A stretch of 64,000 nt of DNA from Stramonita haemastoma (taxonomy: Eukaryota; Mollusca; Gastropoda; Neogastropoda; Muricidae). Within the stretch, counting starts at the first letter, position 1. Each line of letters starts with the position of its first letter. The stretch is taken from the NCBI GenBank assembly GCA_030674155.1, contig CM060317.1, positions 87,663,920 through 87,727,919 on the forward strand, written 5' to 3'. Shown piece by piece: positions 1-11,552 of the stretch. The notes under the pieces were generated by a model. The model had not been told where the DNA came from and made no database searches. It was given only the letters and a program-made list of their open reading frames with translations. The position numbers and the translations under genes were made by a program.

Positions 1-124
1 TTGAAATCATCATCATCTGCCTTGTGTTTGCCAACTTTACTGTTGTTATTTTTTAAACTTTTATTACTTTGTCAGAAATTCTTTTTCTCCAGATTGATAT
101 ATAACCATGTTTTTTGTTGTGAAC

Positions 125-163
<39 letters not shown>

Positions 164-454
164 ATGGGGTGTTTAAAAATGAAAGTTTTCTCTGAAAAAG
201 AATGACATTATGGGGGACTTCTATTACATCTTCTGTTATTTCTGTTGTTGTTGCTTGTAGTATTCTACAAACATATGGTTAATTTGTCTTTGGTTTCCGT
301 CTTTTTTAATTTGTTAAAAAAAACAAATCAACCTAGTCTAGTTTTGGGTAGCATTTGGGACAGTTTCCAGAGATGATTCCAAAGTAATTACATTACACAC
401 TCCATGACGTAATTTAGTCTTAATAGCAGGGGTTGTTTTCCAGTCACACGTATT
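1..454. other. AT-rich non-coding flank
   Basis: No gene is visible. The stretch is AT-rich and contains a poly-T run of about 30 nt near 129-160. The reading frames here are short and low in complexity. Confidence 0.6.
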
Positions 455-602
455 ACTAAGCTGCTTCTTCTTCTCTTGTTCACTTTACACCTCCACATGT
501 GTCTGGGGAAAAATAATGGCATGTCCTTTCCAGCTCCTTTAGTGGGCAGTACAGCTTGGTTTGCAGGGTTATCTGTTGGCCACACCATCCATTTATTCAT
601 TT
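455..602 (+). repeat. Interspersed repeat X, copy 1
   Basis: This stretch is clearly similar to 14310-14640. Shared landmarks are a TTTACACCTC..ATGTGTC block, then GGCATGTCC..CAGCTCCTT, then GCAGCTTGGTTTGCAGG and TGTTGGCCACACCATC. It is therefore a dispersed repeat rather than unique sequence. Here it is followed directly by a tandem array made of SINE-A tail sequence. The family is unknown and I see no coding capacity. Confidence 0.6.
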
Positions 603-1070
603 TGTTCATCTATTTATTCTTTTATATTGAGGATAATGGTATAAGCATTCATATGCTTTTTATTTATTCATTCAGTTATTAATTTATTCTTTTATATCGA
701 GGATAATGGAATAAGCATTCATATGTTTTTAATTTATTTATTCTTTTATATTGAGGATAATGGAATAAGCATTCGTATGTTTTTTACTTATTCAGTTATT
801 CATTCTTTTATATTGAGGATAATGGAACAAGCATTCATATGTTTTTTATTTATTTATTCAGTTATTTATTCTTTTATATTGAGGATAATCGAATAATAAC
901 CATTCATACGTTTTTTATTTTTTCAGTTATTTATTCTTTTTATATCGAGGATAATGGAATAAGCACTTGAGTGCTTTTTACTTATTTATTCAGTTATTTT
1001 TTCTTTTAAGCATTCATATGCTTTTTATTTATTCTTTTATATCGAGGATAATGGAATAAGCATTCACCTT
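603..1070 (-). repeat. Tandem array of SINE-A 3' tails
   Basis: About eight imperfect copies of a roughly 60-bp unit are present, each with TATTGAGGATAATGGAATAA followed by AGCATTCATATG and a TTTATT-rich spacer. The same motif, read on the minus strand, is the 3' end of the full-length SINE-A copies at 17088-17418 and 44030-44365. The array looks like local amplification of one SINE tail. Copies differ by point changes and small indels. Confidence 0.75.
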
Positions 1071-1580
1071 CCTCAGGTTGTGCATAGTGTGCATCTTTGG
1101 AGGATGTGTTCGTCAGCCTCCTTTTCGTTATCTTATTGCCTATTTTTTCTTATCCATTTGTTGTTTTTTTTAATAACATATTTTTTCTTCTTTGCATTCA
1201 GTCATTTATTTTAGGTATTTCTCTATTGATCTGATTTTTTCACTGATTGATATTTTTTGCTTTTTCTTATTTATTCCCATTTTAGTAATTTATTTACACA
1301 TTTATTTATCAATTGATTTATTAATTTACATTGCATCAACTTGCTCAGCTATATATGTTTTGATTCATTCACATTTTATCTATTTCCCTCACATTTCCTA
1401 ATGATTTGCTCAGTTTATTTTCCAAGAAAAGAAAACAACAAAGGGCTAAGTTCTGTGATGTGTAGATACTGTTTTGTAATAAACAAATATGTTATTTCTT
1501 CATTAAAAAAAAAAAAAAACAGTCACGGAGTTGTTTCTTTGTTTTCCTCAAAAAATACATATTAGGATTACGCACTTTTT
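1071..1580. other. AT-rich stretch, no gene seen
   Basis: The sequence is low in complexity and T-rich, and includes a poly-A run near 1505-1519. At 1068-1115 there is a short match (CCTTCCTCAGG..GTGTGCATCTTTGGAGGATGTG) to the end of the repeat X copy at 14610. I see nothing that supports a gene. Confidence 0.5.
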
Positions 1581-1606
1581 TAAGGGTATGCATGTGTATA
1601 CTGAAG

Positions 1607-1607
<1 letters not shown>

Positions 1608-1647
<40 letters not shown>

Positions 1648-1662
1648 CACACACACACACAC
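1608..1662. repeat. CA microsatellite
   Basis: A (CA)n run with one AACA interruption lies directly upstream of the SINE-B head. Confidence 0.9.
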
Positions 1663-1965
1663 AGGGATCAGTGGTCTAAAGATCATGCACCTGCCCAGAA
1701 AGGGAAAAGCCCCGGTTCGAAGTGTGTGGTGGTTTGAACCCCATTTGGCCCAGAAACTTTTCCCCATCCACTACACCATGAGTGGTGGTGTGGGTAGTTG
1801 TCTTTTGGATGAGACAATAAACAAGGTCCTGTGTGTTACACATAATTATTTTGCGCATGTACAAAAACCTGTGACAACACAGGGTTGTCCTTGGCAAAAT
1901 TCTGTAGAAAAAAGCCACTCTGATAGGGAAACAAATACAGTTACATTAATATATTGATGAGGCTA
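1663..1965 (+). mobile_element. SINE-B, near-full copy
   Basis: The element has a tRNA-derived look, with a box-A-like AGTGGTCTA and a box-B-like GGTTCGAAG near the left end. The body contains TTGGATGAGACAATAAAC, and the tail contains GCCACTCTGATAGGGAAAC. Head, body and tail all recur on the minus strand at 49785-50125, which shows that this is a dispersed family. It encodes no protein and would have depended on LINE enzymes. Confidence 0.7.
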
Positions 1966-2029
1966 TAAATCGAGACTCACTCAGAAGAAGACGACGAAGA
2001 AGACAAAGAAGAGTCATCACGCCAAGTCA

Positions 2030-2100
2030 AGTTAAATTCTTTTATTCCAAGGATAATGAATAAGCACTCACGTACTTGTTTTACACCCAGCCCCTGCCCT
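2030..2100 (-). mobile_element. SINE-A tail fragment
   Basis: CCAAGGATAATGAATAAGCACTCACGTA and the following TTTTACACCCAGCCC match the reverse complement of the SINE-A 3' end. The head is absent. Confidence 0.6.
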
Positions 2101-2544
2101 TATCAGGGACAAGATCAAGATAAAAAAAAAATTTAAAACCTCTAACTAAACAACAATAATAAACCAAATACTAAAAACAAGAGCAGAGGACCAGTCGCAA
2201 ACACCAGATGAGAAATAGGAACAGAAAGACAATTATAAAATAACAAAGATGTACACACTCAGAGAACTAAAATAAGAAACAATCAAATGATGTTTTTTTT
2301 TTAAAAGACGCTAATAAGTAAGTAGCAAACAAAAAAATACGAGTTAAGCAACTGAAAACATCATTCCACTACCTCTATGAACAAAATAAGTCATAAATCA
2401 TAACATTTTGGTAAAAAGGAGGAAGGAATTTAACCAGTGTCCTCTGTAAGGGGGAAAAAGAAATACTACCAATAGCAAATTATATAAAAATATGATTATC
2501 CCAGATTTTTAAAAATGCATAACATGTTTATAAATTGCATAATG

Positions 2545-2575
<31 letters not shown>

Positions 2576-2649
2576 GGTTTGTGTGCATGTCATCTATAGG
2601 CTTCATTCTCAGGGAAATATATTCCAAGAAGAAAAAGAAGAACAAGAAG
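2101..2649. other. Gene-free AT-rich stretch
   Basis: This is A-rich unique-looking sequence with a short (CA)n run at 2549-2576. No exon-like segment or RNA gene is visible. Confidence 0.5.
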
Positions 2650-2808
2650 AGACTGAGACCCCGTGTGCGAATGCACGCAAAATGTCTTGCTCACTTGTTA
2701 AAACCCGTTTCCCTGGGAATGGATGACAAAATTGACAAAACGACATATACACGGGACTAGATGTAAGAAAAAAAAAGCACCCAAGTGTATATTCCATAAA
2801 GTGGGACA
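2650..2808 (+). mobile_element. SINE-A, 5'-truncated copy
   Basis: It matches the SINE-A body from GAGACCCCGTGTGCGAATGC through CATATACACGGGACTAGATG to the start of the tail. It ends where the GAT satellite begins. The matching right-hand SINE-A tail lies at 9056-9235, so the satellite sits between two SINE-A fragments. Confidence 0.65.
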
Positions 2809-2964
2809 CATTATGATGGTGATAGGGTGGTTGCATCCATGATGATGATGGTGATGATGATGATGATGACAGGGTTGTGACCAAAGCAGGTAGTTCACAC
2901 TTGCAATAATGGTGATGATGATGATAGGGATGTGTGGCCAAGTGAAGTGAGCCACACTTGCATC

Positions 2965-2996
<32 letters not shown>

Positions 2997-3235
2997 CAGG
3001 GATGCATGACCGAAAGAAGTGGGCCACACTTGCAATGGTGATGATGATGATGATGATGGTGATGTTGATGACAGGGGTGTATGACCAAGTGAAGTGGGCC
3101 ACACTTGCAATGGTGATGATGATGATGATGATGATGTGATGATGACAGGGGTGTATGACCAAGTGAAGTGGGCCACACATGCATTCATGATGATGATAGG
3201 GATATGTGACCAATAGAAGCAGGCCACACTAGCAC

Positions 3236-3266
<31 letters not shown>

Positions 3267-4060
3267 AGGGTATGTGACCAAGCGAAGTGGGCCACACATG
3301 CATTCATGATTATGACCAATGTTTCTGGGCAGGCAGGGGGGGAGGGTGTTGGTGATCAAGTGAAGTGGGCCATACATGCATTGAAAATAATGATGGAAAT
3401 GATGTGGGGGGGGGGGGGGGGGTTCCATTTGTGGTGGTGGTGGTGATGACAGGGGTGTGTGACCAGGTGAAGTGAGCCACACTTGCATTGATATTACTGA
3501 GGGGTGGGGGGGGAGGAAGGTATGAGGAGGGAGGGGTATGGGGGGGTTGACAAAGGGAAATGAACCATACATGGATTGATGATGATGATGATGATGATGA
3601 TGATAGGGGGGTGTTGCTAAAAGAAGTGAGCCACAATTGCATTTAAAGTGATGATGATGATGATGATGAGAGGAGTGTGTATCCAAGCTAAGTGAGCCAC
3701 ACATGCATTGATGAGGATGAGACTACTGGTGGGGGGTGGAAGTGCCCGATGGAGATGGGCCATACATGGATTGATGATGATGATGACGACGATGATGACA
3801 GGGGTGTGTAACAAAAGGGAGTGGGCCACACTTGCACCAATGATATTACTGGGGGGGGGAACCAAGGGCAGGGGGCCATACCTGGATTGATGACAATTAT
3901 GATGGGATGTTTGAATTGATGATGATGGTGATAATGTTGATGATGATGGCAGGGGTGCGTGACCAAGTGAAGTGGGCCACACTTGCACTGATGATGACGA
4001 TGATGATGATGATGGTAATATAAGGGGGTGGGGTGGTGACTAAGGAAAGTGGGCCATCCA

Positions 4061-4560
4061 TGTATTGATGACAATGATGATGATACGGGTGTTTGTGTTG
4101 ATGATGATGACAATGATGATGATAAGGGTGTTTTGTGTTGATGGTGATGACAATGATTATGATGACGATGATAGGGGTGTTTGTGTTGATGGTGATTATG
4201 ATGACAATGATGATGATGATAGGGGTGTTTGTGTTGATGATGATGACAATGATTGGGGTGTTTGTGTTGATTATGATGATGATAGGGGTGTTTGTGTTGA
4301 TGACAGGGTGTTCATGTTGATGATGATGATAACGATAGGGGTTTTGTGTTGATGATGATGATAATCATGACAATGATGATAGGGGTGTTTGTTGATGATG
4401 GTGACAAAGATGATGATGACAATGATGATAGCAGTGTTCGTGTTGATGATGATAATGATGATGACAGGGGTGTTTGTGTCAATGATGATGATGATAGGGG
4501 TGTTTGTGTTGATGACAATAATGATGATAGGGGTGTTCGTGTTGATGAAGTGGGCCATAC
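4061..4560. repeat. Satellite block B: 40-bp GGGTGTTTGTGTTGATG units
   Basis: Short units of about 30-45 bp combine GATAGGGGTGTTTGTGTTG with (GATGAT)n and GACAATGAT. The TGACCAAG core is missing here, which separates this block from its neighbours. Confidence 0.8.
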
Positions 4561-4839
4561 ATGGATTGATGATGATGATGATTATGATGGTGGGGTGTGC
4601 AACTAATAACAGTGGGTCACACTTGCAATGATGATGATGACGATGATGATGATGACGATAGGTATACGTGACCAAGTGAAGTGGGCCACACTAGCATTGA
4701 TGAGGATGATGAGGATGATTGCACTGGTGAATGATGATGAGGAGGAGAATAATGACAGGGGGGGGGGGGGGGGGGGGTGTGACCAAGTGAAGTGGGCCAC
4801 ACATGCATTTATTATGATGATGTTGATGATGATGATGAT

Positions 4840-5018
4840 GATGACAGGGGTTGGTGACCAAATGAAGTGAGCCACACTTGCATTGATGATGATGATGATG
4901 ATGATGATGACAGGGGTTGGTGACCAAATGAAGTGAGCCACACTTGCATTGATGATGATGATGATGATGATGATGATGACAGGGGTTGGTGACCAAATGA
5001 AGTGAGCCACACTTGCAT

Positions 5019-5052
<34 letters not shown>

Positions 5053-5468
5053 AGATGATGACAGGGGTTGGTGACCAAATGAAGTGAGCCACACTTGCAT
5101 TGATGATGATGATGATGTTGATGATGATGATGATGATGATGACAGGGTTGGTGACCAAATGAAGTGAGCCACACTTGCATTGATGATGATGATGATAGAT
5201 GATGATGATGACAGGGGTTGGTGACCAAATGAAGTGAGCCACACTTGCATTGATGATGATGATGATGATGATGATGATGACAGGGGTTGGTGACCAAATG
5301 AAGTGAGCCACACTTGCATTGATGATGATAGATGATGATGATGATGATGATGAATTGATAGACAGGGTGTTGGTGACCAAATGAAGTGAGCCACACTTGC
5401 ATTGATGATGATGATGATGATGATGATGACAGGGGTTGGTGACCAAATGAAGTGAGCCACACTTGCAT

Positions 5469-5501
<33 letters not shown>

Positions 5502-5690
5502 CAGGGTTGGTGACCAAATGAAGTGAGCCACACTTGCATTGATGATGATGATGATGATGATGATGACAGGGTTGGTGACCAAATGAAGTGAGCCACACTT
5601 GCATTGATGATGATGATGATGATGATGATGATGACAGGGGTTGGTGACCAAATGAAGTGAGTGGCTCACTTGCATTGATGATGATGATGA
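4840..5690. repeat. Satellite block C: homogeneous 60-80 bp units
   Basis: About 12 copies of a unit with TGACCAAATGAAGTGAGCCA, CACTTGCATT, (GAT)6-11 and ACAGGGGTTGG are present. The core is almost invariant while the GAT count varies. That pattern suggests recent homogenisation of the core with slippage of the GAT run. The last copy (near 5650) has a changed core, GAGTGGCTCACTTGC. Confidence 0.85.
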
Positions 5691-5892
5691 TGATGATGAT
5701 ACTTTGGGGAGGGATGATGATGATACTTTGGGGAGGGGATGATGATGATGATACTTTGGGAAGGGGATGACCAAAGGAAATGGGCCATACATGGACTGAT
5801 GATGATGATGGGGATGTTTGTATTTATGATGATGATGATGATGATGGTAGGGCTGTGTGACCAAAAGAAGTTGGCCACACTTGCATGGATGG

Positions 5893-5923
<31 letters not shown>

Positions 5924-5929
5924 ACAGGT

Positions 5930-6677
5930 GTGTGACCAAGAGAAGTGGGTCACACATACATTGATGATAATGATATGAAACACTGCAATAATGATGATGA
6001 TGATGATGATACAGGTATGTGACCAAGTGAAGTGAGCCACACATGCATTGATGATGATGATGATGATGATGATACAGGTATGTGACCAAGTGAAGTGGGC
6101 CACACATGCATTGATGAGGATGATATGAAACACTGCATTAATAATGATGATGATGATGATGATGATGATGATACAAGTGTGTGACCAAGTGAAGTGGGCC
6201 ACACATGCATTGATGATGATGATGATGATGATACAGGTGTGTGACCAAGTGAAATGGGCCACACATGCATTGATGAGGATGATATGAAACACTGCATTAA
6301 TAATGATGATGATGATGATGATACAAGTGTGTGACCAAGTGAAGTGGGCCACACATATGATGATGATGATGATGATACAGGTATGTGACCAAGTGAAGTG
6401 GGCCACACATGCATTGATGAGGATGATATGAAACACTGCATTAATAATGATGATGAGATGATGATGATGATGATGATGATACAAGTGTGTGACCAAGTGA
6501 AGTGGGCCACACATGCATTGATGATGATGATGATGATGATACAAGTGTGTGACCAAGTGAAGTGGGCCACACATGCATTGATGAGGATGATATGAAACAC
6601 TGCATTAATAATGATGATGATGATGATGATGATGATGATACAAGTGTGTGACCAAGTGAAGTGGGCCACACATGCAT

Positions 6678-6717
<40 letters not shown>

Positions 6718-6780
6718 ACAGGTGTGTGACCAAGTGAAGTGGGCCACACATGCATTGATGAGATGAAACTACTGGCGGGG
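5930..6780. repeat. Satellite block D: two-unit higher-order repeat
   Basis: Units with core TGACCAAGTGAAGTGGGCCA alternate between two types. One continues GATGAGGATGATATGAAAC then ACTGCATTAATAATGATG; the other continues directly into (GAT)n. The TATGAAACACTGCA insert recurs five times (near 5975, 6125, 6285, 6427 and 6592), giving a higher-order period of roughly 140-170 bp. Confidence 0.75.
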
Positions 6781-7479
6781 GTGGGGGTGGAAGTGACCAA
6801 TGGAAATGGGTTATACATGGATTGATGATGATGGGATGTCTGCATTTATGATGATGATGGTGGTGGTGATGATGATGGTGGTGGTGATGATGGTGATGGT
6901 GATGATGATGATGATGTGTGACCAAATGAAATGAGCCACACTTGCATAGATGATGAGATTACTGGACGGGTGGGGCGGGGGTGGCCAAAGGAAATGGGCC
7001 ATACATGGACTGATGATGATGATGATGGGGATGTTTGCATTGATGATGATGGCAGGGGTGTGTGACCAAGTGAAGTGGGCCACACATGCACTCATGATGA
7101 TGTCCAAGATATTACTTGGCTGGGGAGGGAGGGAGGGGTGGAGTTTATGATCAAGGTAAGGGGGCCACACTTGCATTGATGATGATGATTACTGTGGGGG
7201 AGGGGGATGACAAAGGGAAGCGGGATTTACATGGATTGATGACGATGATGATGATGATGACGATGATGATGATGATGATAATGATGATGATGATGACAGG
7301 AGTGTGTGACCAAGTGAAGTGGGCCATACATCCATTGATGATGATGGGGGTGGTTGCACTGATGAACATGATAGTGATGATGATAGGGGTATGTGACCGA
7401 CAGAATTGGGCCACACTAGCATAGATGATGACGACAACATTACTAGGTGGCATGGGGTGACTAAGGGGAGCGAGCCAAA

Positions 7480-8560
7480 CATGCATTGATGATGACGATG
7501 ATGATGATGGGATGTTTACATTGATGATGATGATGATAATGATGGGGTTGTTTGCATTGATGATGATGATAATGATGGGGATGTTTACATTGATGATGAT
7601 GATGATGATGATAATGATGGGATGTTTACATTGATGATGATGATAATGATGGGGTTGTTTGCATTGATGATGATGATGATTGCATTGATGACGACGATGA
7701 TGGGATGTTTGCATTGATGATGATGATGATGATGGGGATGTTTGCATAGATGATGATGGGGATGTTTGCATTGATGATGAGGATGTTTGCATTGATGAGG
7801 ATGATGGGGATGTTTGCATTGATGATGATGGGGATGTTTGCATTGATGACAATGATGTTTGCATTGATGACGACGATGATGGGGATGTTTGCATTGATGA
7901 TGATGATGATGATGATGGGGATGTTTGCATAGATGATGATGGGGATGTTTGCATTGATGATGAGGATGTTTGCATTGATGAGGATGATGGGGATGTTTGC
8001 ATTGATGATGATGGGATGTTTGCACTGATGACAATGATGTTTGCATAGATGATGATGATGATGATGGGGATGTTTGCATAGATGATGATGATGGGATGTT
8101 TGCATTGATGATGACAATGATGGGCAATGATGATGGGGATGTTTGCATTGATGACGACGATGGGGATGTTTGCATTGATGATGACGATGGGGATGTTTGC
8201 ATTGATGATGACGATGGGGATGTTTGCATTGATGATGACGATGGGGATGTTTGCATTGATGATGACGATGATGGGGCAATGATGATGGGGATGTTTGCAT
8301 TTATGATGACGATGGGGATGTTTGCATTGGTGATGACGATGGGGATGTTTGCACTGATGACAATGACGATGGGGATGTTTGCATTGATGATGACGATGAT
8401 GGGGCAATGATGATGGGGATGTTTGCATTTATGATGACGATGGGGATGTTTGCATTTATGATGACGATGGGGATGTTTGCATTGATGATGACGATGGGGA
8501 TGTTTGCACTGATGACAATGATGATGGGGATGTTTGCATTGATGATGATGACAGGCATGC
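7480..8560. repeat. Satellite block F: about 30-bp GATGTTTGCATTGATG units
   Basis: More than 30 short units of the form GGGGATGTTTGCATTGATGA plus a variable GACGATG/GATGATG run are present. Local super-repeats are visible: the stretch around 7700-7860 is repeated around 7880-8040. Confidence 0.85.
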
Positions 8561-8599
8561 ATGACCAAAGGAAGTGGGTCACACTTGTAATGATGATAA

Positions 8600-9050
8600 T
8601 GATGATGATGATAATGATATTACTAGGGGGGGGGGGGGGGGGGGACCAAGGGAAGTGGGCTATACATGTATTGATGATGATGATGGTATTACTGGGGGGG
8701 GGGGGGGGGGGTTGTAACCAAGGAAAGTGGGCCATACATGTATTGATGATGATGATGATGATATTACCGGGGGGGGGGGGGGGGGGGGGGGGACCAAGGG
8801 AAGTGGGCCACACATGTATTGATGATGATGATGATGATGATGATATTACTGGGGGGGGGGAACCAAGGGAAGTGGGCCACACATGTATTGATGATGATGA
8901 TGATGATATTACTGGGGGGGGGACCAAGGGAAGTGGGCCACACATGTATTGATGATGATGATGATGATGATATTACTGGGGGGGGGGGGGGGGGACCAAG
9001 GGAAGTGGGCCACACATGTATTGATGATGATGATGATGATGATGATGATA
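8600..9050. repeat. Satellite block G: poly-G plus core units
   Basis: Seven or so units read TATTAC(T/C)GG, then a G run of 8 to about 20 nt, then ACCAAGGGAAGTGGGCCACA, ATGTATT and (GAT)n. The G runs differ in length between copies and are likely G-quadruplex formers. Their exact lengths should not be trusted. Confidence 0.85.
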
Positions 9051-9055
9051 CTGTG

Positions 9056-9235
9056 CCGGTGGGAACAGATGACAATATTTACACAACTGCATACATATGG
9101 GGACTGGATGAAAAAAGCACATGATTGCTTATTCTATTATCCTTAATATAACTGCATACACATGGGGACTGGATGAAAAAAGCACATGATTGCTTATTCT
9201 ATTATCCTTAATATAAAAGACTAAAATAAAAATAA
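9056..9235 (+). mobile_element. SINE-A tail with internal duplication
   Basis: GTGCCGGTGGGAACAGATGA and CTGCATACATATGGGGACTG are SINE-A 3' sequence. The terminal block of about 65 bp (ACTGCATACA...CCTTAATATA) is present twice in direct tandem, an early stage of the tail amplification seen at 603-1070. Confidence 0.75.
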
Positions 9236-9769
9236 ATAAAAGATAGAAAGGGTTTTTCTCCCTTCATGTAGGGATAAAGCCCAATTCATCTCATTACGAA
9301 AATGCACACAGAAGTCAATGCTATGGTACAACTATTCTACAATTTTTTCATCAGATGCATGAGTTGGTGTAAAATGATTTTCCAACTAGTGGATGATCAG
9401 TACACAGGTTTGCCACCAAGAAAAACTCATGGCATGGCTACCCATATCAAAGGCCATCAAAGGGTACAAGTCACAATCTGTTTATAGCCTTTTTTTTTAA
9501 AGAAAAAAAAACCAACTCCCCCTCCTTCACAAAAAAGCACACACCATAACATACCATTTTTTTTATAGCCCTACTAACCACAACAGCCATATCAGGGCTG
9601 TCACCTCATTCAGTTTCAGTGGCTCCAGTGATTTTCAACTTCAGGTTCAAAACCAACATGTCCTAATACTTTCAAATATCCAACACCAACAACAATAGGC
9701 CTCTCCAGACTTAAATCCCACTCTTAGCTTCTCTCTACCAACACCAGTCGCCATCTCTTGTCACAGGAT
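9236..9769. other. Gene-free stretch
   Basis: No exon, RNA gene or recognisable repeat was identified between the SINE-A tail and the first LINE-like segment. Confidence 0.45.
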
Positions 9770-11310
9770 CTCACTCAAGAAAGAGTCCAGCAAGGTGTTA
9801 TTCTCTTCCCCACATTTTCAACGTATCATACACAGAGCATACGATGAGAGATGCAGACACAGAATGTAAGGGATTTGAAATGGAAAAACGGAATTTCACC
9901 AACATAAAATACACTGATGACACCTGCGTTTTATCCAGAGATTTTCTAAAATTTTATTTTTTAATATTTTAAAAATTAAACTTTAAACATTTTTTTTTCT
10001 TTTTTAAATTTTATTACATTTTTTCTTTTATCCAGAGATATCACACCTATGAAGAGAATTCTAATTCACTGATGACACCGCCCTTTTATACAGAGCTATC
10101 ACAACCATGAAGAGAATTCTAATTCACTGATGACACCGCCCTTTTATACAGAGATATCACAACCATGAAGAGAATTCTAATTCACTGATGACACCGCCCT
10201 TTTATACAGAGATATCACAACCATGAAGAGAATTCTAATTCACTGATGACACCGCCCTTTTATACAGAGATATCACAACCATGAAGAGAATTCTAATTCA
10301 CTGATGACACCGCCCTTTTATACAGAGATATCACAACCATGAAGAGAATTCTAATTCACTGATGACACCGCCCTTTTATACAGAGATATCACAACCATGA
10401 AGAGAATTCTAATTCACTGATGACACCGCCCTTTTATACAGAGATATCACAACCATGAAGAGAATTCTAATTCACTGATGACACCGCCCTTTTATACAGA
10501 GCTATCACAACCATGAAGAGAATTCTAATTCACTGATGACAACCGCCCTTTTATACAGAGCTATCACAACCATGAAGAGAATTCTAATTCACTGATGACA
10601 CCGCCCTTTTATACAGAGATATCACAACCATGAAGAGAATTCTAATTCACTGATGACACCGCCCTTTTATACAGAGATATCACAACCATGAAGAGAATTC
10701 TAATTCACTGATGACACCGCCCTTTTATACAGAGCTATCACAACCATGAAGAGAATTCTAATTCACTGATGACACCGCCCTTTTATACAGAGATATCACA
10801 ACCATGAAGAGAATTCTAATTCACTGATGACACCGCCCTTTTATACAGAGCTATCACAACCATGAAGAGAATTCTAATTCACTGATGACACCGCCCTTTT
10901 ATACAGAGATATCACAACCATGAAGAGAATTCTAATTCACTGATGACACCGCCCTTTTATACAGAGATATCACAACCATGAAGAGAATTCTAATTCACTG
11001 ATGACACCGCCCTTTTATACAGAGATATCACAACCATGAAGAGAATTCTAATTCAAGAGGCTACTGCAGGAAACAAGACAGGACTGAAACTGAAATGCCA
11101 AAAAGACCAAAGTCGTGCACATAGAAGGATAGCTAACCAGCACAGCAGAGCATACAGAATAAAAAAAAATCAGAGCAGAAAACCTGCACAACTTCAAGGA
11201 CGTGATCTATCTCTGTCAAAACCAACTCAGGATCTTGCAGCAAGGACATCAGCTCAAGGACGACATGGCCAAAAAAAACCCAGTCCAGTTGAACAACACA
11301 ACAAAGTATG
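9770..11310 (+). pseudogene. LINE reverse-transcriptase remnant
   Basis: Conceptual translation in shifting frames gives a non-LTR reverse-transcriptase series. A VQQGVILFP-like piece near 9790 corresponds to the VRQGCxLSPxLFN motif. MRDADTECKGFEMEKRNFTN leads to KYTDDT near 9910 (the Y-x-D-D catalytic motif). KRILIQEA and TGLKLKCQK appear after 11036, corresponding to the usual xTGLKINxxKT. Frames are broken and no full ORF survives, so this is a dead fragment. The catalytic segment has been amplified into the 58-bp minisatellite listed separately. Confidence 0.75.
10067..11055 (+). repeat. 58-bp minisatellite, about 17 copies
   Basis: The unit begins CACTGATGACACCGCCCTTT, continues TATACAGAGATATCACAACC and ends ATGAAGAGAATTCTAATT. 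It is almost identical between copies, with a GAGATATC/GAGCTATC variant and one single-base insertion near 10541. Each unit translates as TDDTALLYRDITTMKRILI, which is the reverse-transcriptase active-site segment of the flanking LINE remnant. The period of 58 is not a multiple of three, so the array cannot be a continuous protein repeat. Confidence 0.95.
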
Positions 11311-11339
11311 AAATAAAAGAATGGTGTTTGTACTGTAAC

Positions 11340-11427
11340 GTGTTGTGTGTGCACTGTGTGTGCATGTGTGTGGTGTGTGGTGTGTGGTGTGTTGTGTGTG
11401 TTGTGGTGTGATGTGTGTGGTGTGTGG

Positions 11428-11458
<31 letters not shown>

Positions 11459-11521
11459 TGTTGTGGTGTGGTGTGTGGTGTGTGTGTGTGTGTGGTGTGT
11501 GTGGTGTGTGTGTGTGTGGTG

Positions 11522-11552
<31 letters not shown>

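Larger units (their letters stand above)
2809..9055. repeat. GAT-rich composite satellite
   Basis: This is a 6.2-kb array in which (GAT)n runs alternate with diverged copies of a core reading TGACCAAGTGAAGTGGGCCA, then CACWTGCATT. Six sub-blocks with their own local unit can be distinguished. Most blocks share a TTGCATTGATGATG (or TTGTGTTGATGATG) segment, so they probably descend from one ancestral unit. Long open frames exist on the minus strand because (ATC)n cannot form a stop in any frame, giving His, Ser or Ile runs. These are not genes. Poly-G runs of up to about 20 nt are interspersed. Confidence 0.9.

Noticed and set aside
2609..8945. Long His-, Ser- and Ile-rich open reading frames of up to 431 codons on the minus strand
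   Set aside because: They are products of (ATC)n repeats being stop-free in every frame; three frames are open in parallel and there is no codon bias or domain.
10067..11055. CRISPR-like array
   Set aside because: Repeats are contiguous with no unique spacers, the unit is LINE-derived, and the genome is eukaryotic.
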